DNA from: Streptomyces sp. SN-593
Lineage (GTDB): Bacteria > Actinomycetota > Actinomycetes > Streptomycetales > Streptomycetaceae
Assembly: GCF_016756395.1 (NCBI RefSeq)
Contig: NZ_AP018365.1
Location: forward strand, 8,063,501-8,127,500
DNA length: 64,000 nt
Direction of reading: 5' to 3'
Under the pieces are notes generated by a model that made no database searches, was not told where the DNA came from, and saw nothing but the letters and a program-made list of their open reading frames with translations. Of this stretch, positions 55,187 to 63,829 are shown piece after piece. The position numbers and the translations under genes were made by a program. How positions within the stretch are numbered: the stretch's first letter is position 1; each line of letters opens with the position of its first letter.

Positions 55187-58100
55187 TCAGGTCTGCGGGT
55201 GGTACTGGCCGGCCACGTCCGCGGCCGACAGCGCCCGGTTCCATGCCTGCACCTGGTCGATGCCGCCGGGCCACGGATCGCTGGTCCTCCCGCCGGAGAC
55301 CGCGCGCCCGATGGCGAGCGGGCCGTTCGCGGCGTCCCCGGTGGCCTGACTCCACACGGTGGTCTGCGCGACGCCGTCGACGTAGAGGGTGTAGGTGCCG
55401 GCGTCGGCGTCGTGGACGCCCACCAGTTGGTACCAGCGGCCGGTCTGCGGTGTCCGGTCCGACAGCGCGCGGCCTTCGCCGGTGGAGAACGCGAACCGGT
55501 CGTCGGCCGAGGAGTACTGCAGGTAGAAGCCGCTGCTGGTGGTGCCGTCCTGGCTGACGGCGGTGGCGAAGGACCCGGTGCGGTCCAGGCGCACCCAGGC
55601 GGAGACGGTGAAGTCGCCGGTGGTGTCCAGGACCGGTCCGGCCGTCTGGGCGTACTGGTCGGAGCCGTCGAGTTGCAGCGCGGTGCCGGTGACACCGGGC
55701 ACCCAGGCGGGCGCGCCGGTCAGCGTGGCGTCGTGCGAGCCGGAGCTGTCGTGGGCGGTGCCGCCGGCACCCTCGTCGAGGGCCCAGGTGCCGACCGGGT
55801 CCCGCTGGCCGGCCGGGTAGGCGATGCGGAGGTTCTGCAGACGGTGGGTTGACTGCCGCTGGCCGCCCGCGGGCCGGTAGGCGGCGGTGGCGGTCAGGGC
55901 CGCGGCGCTGCCGGGGGCGGCGCCCGGGGGAGCGTGCAGGGTGTAGGTCCACACCGCGGACCTGCCCGGGCCGATCGCGCCGGAGGGATGCCCGACCGGG
56001 TCGGCCGACCAGCCCGGTGGCAGAGCGAGGTCCACCTGCGCGGAGGTCAGCGGCCGCCCCGTCGTGTTGCGTACGGTGACGCCGATCGGTGTGGACGGTG
56101 CGACGGTGACCAGGCCGGCGGCGTTGGCGGGCCCGACGCTGACGGCGGCGTCAGGACTGGAGGGCGCCCATGACTGGAACTCGGTGACGCCGACGAAGGC
56201 ACCGGGCGGATTGGTGAACACCAGTCGGACCTTGCCGGTGGTGAGCTGCGGGAAGGTGACGCGGTTGGTGCCGTTGCCCACGGGGCGGGCCGGGCTGTGC
56301 ACCTGGCCGGGCACGTCCTTCCAGGCGGAGCCGTCCCAGAACTGCAGGCGGTAGTCGGCTGCCGGCCGGACCCCGCCGCCGTCGTCGTAGCCGGACCAGC
56401 GGATGTCGCTGACAGGTGTGGGGGCGCCGAAGTCGACGCCGTAGGAGTCACCGCTGTTCGGCGAGCCGTAGTCGGTCCAGCGGGTGTCCTCGGGCACCTC
56501 GTCGTACCAGGTCTTGCCGTCCAGGGCGTTCCAGGCGTTGTCGTTCGGCCAGGTGTAGGAGGCGAGGGGCTCGGGGTAGCCGGTGCGCAACGGGTTGGCG
56601 GCGTCGTCGACCAGGCCACCGGACCGGACCGTCGTCGTGCGGCCGACCGCCACGGTGGTGTCGCGCAGGGTCGCCGAGCGCCGCACGAGCTGCCCGTCGA
56701 CGTACAGGCGCATGCCGGCGCCCTGGTGGTAGTGGCTGCCGTCGCGGTCCCACAGCACGGTGACGTTGTGGCCGTGGTAGGGCACGTTCTCGGCCGCGAA
56801 GTGGTCCCAGGAGGCGGGGACCAGCGGCTGCACCTTCAGCGAGTCGCCCTGCTGGGGACGCAGGCCGATGAGCCCGGACAGCACCAGGTCGTCGAAGGTG
56901 GAGTGGTTGTAGTCCTCGCTGTGGTCGGAGGAGTCGTAGATCCAGGCGTCCTTGTCGGGGTCGTGGGCCTCGGCGACGTACGGCTCGCCGTCCTTGGTCT
57001 GGGTCTCGGCGTAGGTGGCCAGGGCCGCGGCGTAGTCGTCCCCGGTGATCGACGCCTGTGCCGGGTAGTCGTCGAGCAGGTCGGCCAGGCCGGTCAGGGT
57101 CTGCGACGTGGCGAAGGGCCAACTCGGCCCGTCCCAGCGGCAGCACGCGCCGGCGTCCTTCATGAAGTACGGGCTGCGGCGTTCGGCCGTGGTCGGCCCG
57201 TAGGCGGCGGCGAAGCCCTGCGGGTCCAGCAGTTGCGACCACGCGCCGGCGTCGGACGGCTGTGCGGCGCCGAACATCCAGGGCAGGTAGCCGATCTCCT
57301 CGCGGGTGTCGGACAGCCTGTGGTCGGGATTGTCGTCGCGCGGCATCGTGTAGTAGAAGCCGCGGCTGGGGTCCCACAGCCACTTCTGCATCGCCGAGGC
57401 GAGCTTCGCGGCCCGCCCGGCGTACTCCCGGGACAGCGCGGTGTCCCCGGCCAGCCGCGCGATCCGGCTGATCGCCTCCGCGTCGCCGTACTGGTACGAG
57501 TTGAGCGTCGGCCGGTAGCCGGCGCCGCCGTGGTAGGGGTCGCCGGAGGCGTAGGAGGACGCGGAGAACTCCATGGCGTCCCACACCGGCACCGACCAGT
57601 ACAGGCCGAGGCTCGCGTTGAACTGCCCGTCCCAGCCGCGGTACTGGCGGACCAGTTGCGGCAGCAGCGAGACGACCTCGGAGTAGTCGCCCGTCACCTC
57701 GGCCTGCTGGTAGGCGGCGGTGGCCAGCCACACGCTGTACTCGTGGGCCCAGTCGGTGGTGTCCGCGTTGACGTCGTCGGTCGCCGGCTTGGCGCCCGCG
57801 CCGGGCCCGGTCAGCCAGAACCTGATGTAGTCGTCGTCGTACGTCTGGTCCCTGACCCAGCGGCCCTCGGTGATCTGGTGGCCGGCCGCCGCGTCGATCG
57901 CCTGGTAGGGGGCGGCGTAGCCGCAGCAGTCGAGGAACTCCGTGGAGATCCAGCCGTCCTGCGGGTCGGTGTAGCGCAGGTGCTCCTTGTACGTACGCCA
58001 GCGGTAGTAGTAGACGCTCTGCACGGTGGCGTCCGGCAGGTCCACGAACGGGATGTTCGACTCGTACCAGTCCGGGTCGGCGAAGCCCGGCAGATACGAC

Positions 58101-58318
58101 GCGTCGTCCAGGAAGTGCGTTCCGGCGCCCACCGCCGGAACCGGGGGCTGCTGCCCGGGACCCTGGTACGTGCCGGCCGCCCGGGCCGGTGACACCGGGC
58201 TGACCAGCGCGAGCAGGACGAGGGCCGCCAGTCCGGCGGTGAAGGCGAGCCAGCGGCTCCTCGACACGCTGATCGATCGCGGCCCGCACCCGCCCGAGGA
58301 CAACAGTGCTGGGAGCAT
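55187..58318 (-). CDS. Secreted GH63/MGH1-like glycosidase with LamG domain
   Basis: Protein of 1043 residues. It has a signal peptide with a long N-region (core LAFTAGLAALVLLALV), a six-hairpin catalytic region (about 70-560; YYYRWRTYKEHLRYTD, DWAHEYSVWLATAAYQQAEVTGD, WDGPSWPFATSQTL, EDYNHSTFDDLVLSGLIGL), an F5/8-like domain (about 600-730), a NEW3-like domain, and a C-terminal LamG module. The catalytic part resembles mannosylglycerate-hydrolase/GH63-type alpha-glycosidases. ATG 58318 follows AGAGGA; a GTG at 58267 would give a shorter signal peptide. Co-transcribed with the GH65 gene, it suggests joint degradation of an external glycan. Confidence 0.85.
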   Translation of the reverse strand: MLPALLSSGGCGPRSISVSRSRWLAFTAGLAALVLLALVSPVSPARAAGTYQGPGQQPPVPAVGAGTHFLDDASYLPGFADPDWYESNIPFVDLPDATVQSVYYYRWRTYKEHLRYTDPQDGWISTEFLDCCGYAAPYQAIDAAAGHQITEGRWVRDQTYDDDYIRFWLTGPGAGAKPATDDVNADTTDWAHEYSVWLATAAYQQAEVTGDYSEVVSLLPQLVRQYRGWDGQFNASLGLYWSVPVWDAMEFSASSYASGDPYHGGAGYRPTLNSYQYGDAEAISRIARLAGDTALSREYAGRAAKLASAMQKWLWDPSRGFYYTMPRDDNPDHRLSDTREEIGYLPWMFGAAQPSDAGAWSQLLDPQGFAAAYGPTTAERRSPYFMKDAGACCRWDGPSWPFATSQTLTGLADLLDDYPAQASITGDDYAAALATYAETQTKDGEPYVAEAHDPDKDAWIYDSSDHSEDYNHSTFDDLVLSGLIGLRPQQGDSLKVQPLVPASWDHFAAENVPYHGHNVTVLWDRDGSHYHQGAGMRLYVDGQLVRRSATLRDTTVAVGRTTTVRSGGLVDDAANPLRTGYPEPLASYTWPNDNAWNALDGKTWYDEVPEDTRWTDYGSPNSGDSYGVDFGAPTPVSDIRWSGYDDGGGVRPAADYRLQFWDGSAWKDVPGQVHSPARPVGNGTNRVTFPQLTTGKVRLVFTNPPGAFVGVTEFQSWAPSSPDAAVSVGPANAAGLVTVAPSTPIGVTVRNTTGRPLTSAQVDLALPPGWSADPVGHPSGAIGPGRSAVWTYTLHAPPGAAPGSAAALTATAAYRPAGGQRQSTHRLQNLRIAYPAGQRDPVGTWALDEGAGGTAHDSSGSHDATLTGAPAWVPGVTGTALQLDGSDQYAQTAGPVLDTTGDFTVSAWVRLDRTGSFATAVSQDGTTSSGFYLQYSSADDRFAFSTGEGRALSDRTPQTGRWYQLVGVHDADAGTYTLYVDGVAQTTVWSQATGDAANGPLAIGRAVSGGRTSDPWPGGIDQVQAWNRALSAADVAGQYHPQT

Positions 58319-58632
58319 CCGACAGATCCTCTCGTCATCGTCGTACAACGATGTAACGCCCCAGATTTCCCCACCGGCACACAGGAACCGTCAAGCCTTT
58401 CGACAGGAGTTGGTGCAGAACGCCGGTTCGGACGGACGGTCACCACCGCTGTGTGCGCAGCTCGCACCCACCGTGCGGGCGGGTGGCATCCGGTCCGCCC
58501 GCGCGGCGGCGAGTAGGGCCCGAGGGTCGGAGGGAACGCCGGTCCAGGAGGCCGCGTGGCCCTTCGGGGCGTGGATTTACATCGTTATACACGGGCGCGC
58601 GTCGGTGGGGCGCCCCTCGGGGCACGGCGGCG
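58319..58632. promoter_or_regulatory. Promoter gap of the glycosidase operon
   Basis: No gene is seen. An 18-bp imperfect palindrome (58336-58353, catcgtcgtacaacgatg) sits 18 nt upstream of the glycosidase start, and its outward extension TTACATCGTTGTAC recurs with one change at 58577-58590 in the opposite orientation. This is LacI-operator style, but no LacI gene is in the window. Confidence 0.5.
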
Positions 58633-59343
58633 TCACCCGGTGCCCGCGGTCTCCTTGCCGGTGGCGGTGACGCCGTCAGCGAAGGAGATGATCTGCTGCT
58701 TGGTCAGACGGAGTTCGTCGGGGACCTGCACCTGGAGCCGGTGCCCGGCTGCGTCGGACCACATCAGCCAGACGGCCTTCCCGTCCTGCGTGGCGCCCAG
58801 TTGTCCGGTCCGCCCCGCCACCTCGACCTTCTCGGGCCGCTCGCCCGCGGGGAACCGCGCGTCTCCCGCGAGCACCACGGCGATGGCCCGGTCGAATCCC
58901 CCCTGCGCGGCTGCTCCGTGGGCGGCGACGCCGCTCGTGTCCGTCCCGGGCGGAACCGCCAGGAAGGCGTCCGGCGTGGACGCGATCACCCTCCAGCCCC
59001 GCGGAACGGCGCGGACCTCGAATCCCGCCGGCTGGGCGCCGCGGTAGGAGGTCAGCTCCACGCTCACCGACGCCTGGGGCCCCGCCGCGGTGACCCGGGC
59101 CTTGGACGGTGCCTGGGACGCCGTCCGGCCCCCCGTCGGCACCGTCACCGCGAGGGTGGCGGCGGCGGCCACCGCCACCACACCGGCGCCCGCCAACCGG
59201 CGCCGCCGGCCGGTCAGGGCCCGCCGTCCGCGCGCGAGGTCCGCCTCGACGACCGCCGGGTCGACCGGCTCCGCCCCCGAGGCGTCGGCGACCCGCAGTT
59301 CGCTCAACATCTCCGCCATGTCCCGCACGACTTCTCTCCTCAT
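58633..59343 (-). CDS. Single-pass membrane protein, possible anti-sigma partner
   Basis: Protein of up to 236 residues with a cytoplasmic N-terminus of about 48 residues, one membrane helix (LAGAGVVAVAAAATLAVTV) and an extracytoplasmic domain without a recognised family. It lies 91 nt downstream of the SigE-family sigma gene on the same strand, the usual place for an anti-sigma or CU044_5270-like partner. GTG 59328 has a better ribosome site (GAGGAGAGAAG) than ATG 59343, so the start is uncertain. Confidence 0.8.
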   Translation of the reverse strand: MRREVVRDMAEMLSELRVADASGAEPVDPAVVEADLARGRRALTGRRRRLAGAGVVAVAAAATLAVTVPTGGRTASQAPSKARVTAAGPQASVSVELTSYRGAQPAGFEVRAVPRGWRVIASTPDAFLAVPPGTDTSGVAAHGAAAQGGFDRAIAVVLAGDARFPAGERPEKVEVAGRTGQLGATQDGKAVWLMWSDAAGHRLQVQVPDELRLTKQQIISFADGVTATGKETAGTG

Positions 59344-59372
59344 TCCTTCGGCTCATTCCTTCGGCCCGCAGC

Positions 59373-59437
59373 GGTCGTCATCGGTCGTCATCGGTTCGCA
59401 TGGGTTCTCATCGGTTCTCGTCGGTTCTCACCGGTCA
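59373..59437. repeat. TCATCGGT / TCGGTTCTC short repeats
   Basis: The spacer between the sigma gene and its partner holds several copies of tcatcggt and tcggttctca, and nearby (59341-59365) cattccttcggct occurs twice. The array touches the sigma stop codon. It has a slippage look; the function is unknown. Confidence 0.65.
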
Positions 59438-59947
59438 CACGAAGTCGCGGGCGTGCTCCGGGAACATCTCGCGCAGGCGCTCCAAGCCGCGGGCGGTCTG
59501 GCTCTTGACGTTGCCCTCGCTGCACCCCATCGCCGCGGCGGCCTCCGCCGTGCTGAGCCCTTCGACGCAGCGCAGCACGACCGCGACCCGCATCCGCTCG
59601 GGCAGCCGGGCCAGCAGCGCCGTCATCGACGAGAGGTCGCGGTCCTGGGCGTCGGGCGCCTCGACCTCCGGCACCTGCGAGGACACGTGTTCCCGCCGGC
59701 GGAACGGGCTCCGCCGGTGGTCCGTCACCGCGTTCACCACGCAGCGCCGGGCGTAGGCCTCCACGCTGTCCGGGCGCAGCCTCGGCCACCGCAGGTACAG
59801 ACGCGTCAACACCGTCTGCACCACGTCCTCGGCCTGGGCCCGGTCGCCACCCAGCAGCAACGCCGCGACGCGCACGAGCGAGGCACGCTGTCCCACCACG
59901 AACTCGGTGAACCCACCATCCCGCTCGACAGCACCCTTCACGGACAT
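59435..59947 (-). CDS. SigE-family ECF RNA polymerase sigma factor
   Basis: Sigma factor of 170 residues. Region 2: FVVGQRASLVRVAALLLGGDRAQAEDVVQTVLTRLYLRWPRL. Region 4: LPERMRVAVVLRCVEGLSTAEAAAAMGCSEGNVKSQTARGLERLRE. ATG 59947 follows GAAGGGTG; the longer open frame upstream is not coding. With the membrane protein downstream it forms a typical extracytoplasmic signalling pair. Confidence 0.93.
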   Translation of the reverse strand: MSVKGAVERDGGFTEFVVGQRASLVRVAALLLGGDRAQAEDVVQTVLTRLYLRWPRLRPDSVEAYARRCVVNAVTDHRRSPFRRREHVSSQVPEVEAPDAQDRDLSSMTALLARLPERMRVAVVLRCVEGLSTAEAAAAMGCSEGNVKSQTARGLERLREMFPEHARDFV

Positions 59948-59988
59948 CCACACCCTTCGCTTCGGCTCCGGCCGGCCGCACACCCCTT

Positions 59989-60017
59989 GTACGAAGCCGA
60001 GGGCCCCCCGCGTTGCA
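59989..60017 (-). promoter_or_regulatory. Possible autoregulated ECF promoter
   Basis: On the minus strand TGCAAC (60017-60012) and CGTAC (59993-59989) are separated by 18 nt, about 42 nt upstream of the sigma start. This resembles ECF promoters (GCAAC/GGAAC with CGT), though the spacer is slightly long. Confidence 0.4.
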
Positions 60018-60208
60018 CGCCGACCGGCTTTCCTTCCACCCCGACCGCCGAGCGGCCCCCGACGTCCCGGGCCTCCGGTCACCGGGCGCACCGCCGAGCT
60101 TCCCGGCCCACGCGGCGGTGCCCTCGGTGCGGTGTCCACCGAACGGGGGACACCGCACGGTCCTTACGGTCGACCCTCCCTCCGCCCGACCGCTGGGAGG
60201 CTGGCCGT

Positions 60209-61138
60209 ATGACGCACTACGCGGTACGGGTACGAGCGCTCCGCAAGCGGTACCGGGAAACCGTCGCCGTGGACGGGGTCGATCTGGACATCAGGTCCGG
60301 CGAGGTGTTCGGCATCCTCGGCCCGAACGGAGCCGGCAAGAGTACGACGGTCGCGCTGCTGCGCGGGCACCGCACCCGTGACGGCGGTGAGGTGGCGGTG
60401 TTGGGCGAGGATCCGGAGCGGGCCGGCCGTGACTGGCTCGCCCGGATCGGCGTCGTCTGGCAGGACGAGTCCGCGGCCGAGGAGTTGACGGTCGCCGAGA
60501 CCGTACGCCACTTCGCCCGCTACTACCCGCGGCCGCGCGACCCCGACGAGGTGATCGCGCTGGTCGGTCTCGAAGCCGAGGCCGACAGCCGCTCCAAGCA
60601 CCTGTCCGGTGGCGGTCGCCGTCGCCTGGACGTCGCCCTCGGCGTGATCGGCGACCCCGAGTTGCTGCTGCTCGACGAGCCGACGGCCGGCCTCGACCCG
60701 GTCGCCCGCCGCCGCTTCCAGCGCCTGGTCCGCGCGCTGGCGGACCGCGGGACCACCGTCGTGCTGACCACGCACGACCTGGAGGAGGCCGAGCGACTGG
60801 CCGACCGCCTTGCGGTGATCTCGGCGGGACGGGTGCGCGCGGTCGGCGCGCCTGCGACCCTGGCCGGCCGGGACGAGCGCGAGGCGGTCGTGCGCTGGAG
60901 GGAACCGGACGGCGCCGAACGCGAGGCCGTCACCGGCACGCCGACCTCCGAGGTCGCCGCGCTGGCCGCGCGGTTCGGCGGCGAGGTGCCGGGGCTGCGG
61001 GTGAGCCGACCGACGCTGGAGGACGTGTACCTGCGACTGGTCGGGCAGGACGGGCAGGACGGGCAGGACGGGCAGGACGGGCAGGACGGGCCGGCCCCAG
61101 TGGTGCCCGGCTCGGGCGCGGGGGAGTGGGCGCCATGA
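60209..61138 (+). CDS. ABC-2 exporter ATP-binding protein
   Basis: ATPase of 309 residues: Walker A GPNGAGKSTT, signature LSGGGRRRLDVA (where LSGGQ is usual), Walker B LLLLDEPTAGLDP, H-loop TTHDLEEAE. It pairs with the permease encoded next. ATG 60209 follows GGGAGG. Near the C-terminus a GQD tripeptide is repeated five times. DrrA-like exporters in actinomycetes move antibiotics or lipids. Confidence 0.93.
   Translation: MTHYAVRVRALRKRYRETVAVDGVDLDIRSGEVFGILGPNGAGKSTTVALLRGHRTRDGGEVAVLGEDPERAGRDWLARIGVVWQDESAAEELTVAETVRHFARYYPRPRDPDEVIALVGLEAEADSRSKHLSGGGRRRLDVALGVIGDPELLLLDEPTAGLDPVARRRFQRLVRALADRGTTVVLTTHDLEEAERLADRLAVISAGRVRAVGAPATLAGRDEREAVVRWREPDGAEREAVTGTPTSEVAALAARFGGEVPGLRVSRPTLEDVYLRLVGQDGQDGQDGQDGQDGPAPVVPGSGAGEWAP
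61043..61087 (+). repeat. Five-copy 9-nt coding repeat (GQD)
   Basis: Five exact tandem copies of gggcaggac, in frame, encoding Gly-Gln-Asp repeats in the linker at the ATPase C-terminus. Exact identity suggests a variable-number tandem repeat that can change by slippage. Confidence 0.9.
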
Positions 61139-61980
61139 CCACCGTCGGAGCCGGCCGCGGCGCCGCCACCGGGACGGAACCGCCGCCCGGGGCCTGGCGA
61201 GTGGGGCTGCTGCGCGGCGCCATGGAGCTGAGGCTCTTCTTCCGCCAACGCGAGCAGGTGGTCTTCACCTTGGCCCTCCCGATCGTCCTTCTCTTCCTCC
61301 TCGCCTCGATCTTCGGCGATGACATGCCGGGCACCGGGGCCACCGCCTCCCAGTACTACGTGGCGTCGATGACCGCCGCCGGGATCATGTCCACCAGCTT
61401 CCAGTCGCTGGGCGTGTCCATCGCCGTCGAGCGCGACCAGCACGTGTTGCGGAGGCTGCGCAGCACCCCCATGCCGCCCAGCGCGTACTTCCTGGGGAAG
61501 ATCTGGCTGGTGCTGGTCACCGGAGCGCTGGAGACCGTGTTGCTGCTGGCGTTCGGCACCGTGGTCTACGGCGTCGAGCTGCCCGCCGACCCGACCGGCT
61601 GGCTCGTCCTCGGGTGGGTTCTCGTGCTCGGCACCGCCGGCTGCGCGCTGCTCGGCATCGCCGTGAGCAGCGTGCCGAAGTCCGCCCGCAGCGCCACCTC
61701 AGTGGTCGTGCTGCCGTCCCTGGTCCTGGAGTTCGTCTCCGGTGTCTACATCCTGGTCGGCACCGTGCCAGGCTGGATGCTCACCGTCGGGGCGTTCTTC
61801 CCGCTGAAGTGGCTCTGCCAGGGACTGCGCGGGGTGTTCCTGCCACCGGCGGCCGCCGCGCTGGAGCCGGCGGGCAGTTGGGAGTACGGGCGGATCGCGC
61901 TGGTACTCGGGGCGTGGTGCCTGGGAGGGCTGGTGCTGTGTCTGCTGACCTTCCGCTGGGCGGGACGGGACGAGCGGTGA
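61135..61980 (+). CDS. ABC-2 type permease
   Basis: Membrane protein of 281 residues with six predicted helices and the ABC-2 pattern: cytoplasmic start, LRLFFRQREQVVFTLALPIVLLFLLASIF, then RDQHVLRRLRSTPMPPSAYFLGKI and YILVGTVPGWM. It is the partner of the preceding ATPase, whose stop overlaps its ATG by 4 nt. It is followed by an overlapping sensor kinase, so export is probably controlled by the two-component system. Confidence 0.92.
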   Translation: MTTVGAGRGAATGTEPPPGAWRVGLLRGAMELRLFFRQREQVVFTLALPIVLLFLLASIFGDDMPGTGATASQYYVASMTAAGIMSTSFQSLGVSIAVERDQHVLRRLRSTPMPPSAYFLGKIWLVLVTGALETVLLLAFGTVVYGVELPADPTGWLVLGWVLVLGTAGCALLGIAVSSVPKSARSATSVVVLPSLVLEFVSGVYILVGTVPGWMLTVGAFFPLKWLCQGLRGVFLPPAAAALEPAGSWEYGRIALVLGAWCLGGLVLCLLTFRWAGRDER

Positions 61981-63212
61981 CAGAAGGCGGCGGTGCCGCC
62001 GCGGACGGCGGGACGGAAGGATCCGGCGCCCACGCCTGGGAGCGGACGTTCCTGCCGTGGGACTGCTACTTCGCCGTGGTGTGGGCCGCGACCGTACTGT
62101 TCGCGCTCGCCGCCCAGAGCCCGGGACTGAGGGTACGGGCGGCCGCTGTCGGGCTCCTCGCGCTTCTCGTGCCCTGGTACCTCGCTGCAGGTCGGCCGCT
62201 GATGATCGCGCGGACGGCCGGTGGCCGCCGCTCGTCGCGGTACGTGGCCGTCGTCGTCGTGATCTTCCTCGCGGCCGCGCCGCTGGTGGGTGAAGTGCGC
62301 CTGGGCGCCTTCGCGGTGGTCCCGCAGTGCTTCATGCTGCTGCGGCTGCGCACAGCCCTGGTCGCCGTGGCGGTGGTCAACGCCGTGCCGGTGGCCGGAT
62401 GGGCGCTGCTGTGGCGGCCCGGCGAGCACGACCTCTACGCCAACTCCGTGTTCGCCGTGGTCACCCTGATGTTCTCCATGGTGGTCGGCGGCTGGATCAT
62501 CCGGATCATCGAGCAGAGCACACAGCGCGCCGAACTGCTCGCCGAACTCCGGGCCAGCCGCGCGGAGGTGGCCCGGCTCTCGGCAGAACGAGGCGCCCTC
62601 GCCGAACGCGAACGCCTCGCCCGGGAGATCCACGACACCCTCGCCCAGGGCTTCACCAGCCTGCTGATGCTCGTCCAGGCGGTGCAGTCCGACATCGAGC
62701 GCGATCCCGCGCAGTCCCGCCGCCATCTGGACCTGATGGCCCGCACCGCCCGGGAGAACCTCGCCGAGGCCCGCGCCCTGGTGGCCGGCAGCGCTCCCGC
62801 CGACCTCGCCGCGGGCTCGCTGCCCGACGCGCTGCGCCGCATCGCCGCCCGGCACAGCGCGCAGTCCGGGGCGTCGGCGGAGGTCGAGGTCACCGGGACG
62901 GTGCGCCGCCTGCCACCCGCCGTCGAGGTGGTGGCTCTGCGCGCCTGCCAGGAAGCGCTCGCGAACGTCCTGCGGCACGCCGGCGTGCGCGTCCCGGTCA
63001 CGATCCGACTGGCCTACGGCGACGGCGATCTGGTCGTGACGGTCCGCGACGAGGGCTGCGGCCTCGACACCGGCGAGGCCCCTGCGAGCGGTTACGGACT
63101 GCCCGGACTGCGCGCCCGCGCGGCCGAGTTGGGCGGCCGGGCCGAAGCGACCGGGGCACCGGGCCGGGGCGTCACCGTGTCCGTGACACTGCCCGCGGAG
63201 GAAGTGCGGTGA
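61977..63212 (+). CDS. NarL-type sensor histidine kinase
   Basis: Kinase of 411 residues with five or six N-terminal membrane helices (about 25-165), a coiled coil, a HisKA_3 domain with His219 in REIHDTLAQGF, and HATPase motifs (CQEALANVLRHAG, DEGCGL, GYGLPGLRAR). The compact sensor has no large external domain, as in kinases sensing membrane-active drugs. GTG 61977 overlaps the permease stop. Confidence 0.93.
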   Translation: MTEGGGAAADGGTEGSGAHAWERTFLPWDCYFAVVWAATVLFALAAQSPGLRVRAAAVGLLALLVPWYLAAGRPLMIARTAGGRRSSRYVAVVVVIFLAAAPLVGEVRLGAFAVVPQCFMLLRLRTALVAVAVVNAVPVAGWALLWRPGEHDLYANSVFAVVTLMFSMVVGGWIIRIIEQSTQRAELLAELRASRAEVARLSAERGALAERERLAREIHDTLAQGFTSLLMLVQAVQSDIERDPAQSRRHLDLMARTARENLAEARALVAGSAPADLAAGSLPDALRRIAARHSAQSGASAEVEVTGTVRRLPPAVEVVALRACQEALANVLRHAGVRVPVTIRLAYGDGDLVVTVRDEGCGLDTGEAPASGYGLPGLRARAAELGGRAEATGAPGRGVTVSVTLPAEEVR

Positions 63213-63829
63213 TCCGCGTCCTCCTCGCCGACGACCACCCCGTGGTACGCCAGGGGCTTGCCGCCATGCTCGGCACGGAGGCCGACCTGCTGGTGGTCGG
63301 CGAGGCGTCCAGCGGGCCGCAGGCGGAGGCACTGGCGGCCGCGCTGCACCCCGACATCGTGCTGATGGACCTGCGCATGCCCGGCGGCAGCGGTGTCGAG
63401 TCCATCGAGCGCCTCACCGCCGCCGGCCTCCCCTGCCGGGTCATCGTCCTGACCACGTACGAGACGGACGGCGACATCCTGCGCGCCGTCGAAGCCGGTG
63501 CGGCCGGCTACCTGTTGAAGGACGTCGCCCGCAACGAACTCGTCGACGCCATCCGTGCCGCAGCCCGCGGCGAGACGGTCCTCGCCCCCTCCGTCGCCGC
63601 CCGCCTTGTCGCGCACCTGCGCACCGACCGGCGGCAACCCCGGCTGTCCGACCGGGAGACGGCCGTGCTGCGGCTGGTGGCGGACGGCTGCACCAACGCG
63701 GACATCGGCGGCCGCCTGTTCATCGGCGAGTCCACGGTGAAGACGCATCTGCTGCGCACCTTCACCAAGTTGGGCGTCACCGACCGCACAGCAGCGGTCA
63801 CCTGCGCCATGCGCCTCGGCCTCCTGTGA
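63209..63829 (+). CDS. NarL-family response regulator
   Basis: Regulator of 206 residues: receiver with DD near 8-9, phospho-acceptor Asp54 (VLMDLRMPGG), Thr (LTTY) and Lys (LLKD), then a LuxR-type helix-turn-helix (LSDRETAVLRLVADGCTNADIGGRLFIGESTVKTHLLRTF). GTG 63209 overlaps the kinase stop. It probably activates its own exporter operon. Confidence 0.94.
   Translation: MIRVLLADDHPVVRQGLAAMLGTEADLLVVGEASSGPQAEALAAALHPDIVLMDLRMPGGSGVESIERLTAAGLPCRVIVLTTYETDGDILRAVEAGAAGYLLKDVARNELVDAIRAAARGETVLAPSVAARLVAHLRTDRRQPRLSDRETAVLRLVADGCTNADIGGRLFIGESTVKTHLLRTFTKLGVTDRTAAVTCAMRLGLL

Noticed and set aside
61043-61087. CRISPR-like array
   Set aside because: Units are 9 nt, have no spacers and lie in frame within a gene.
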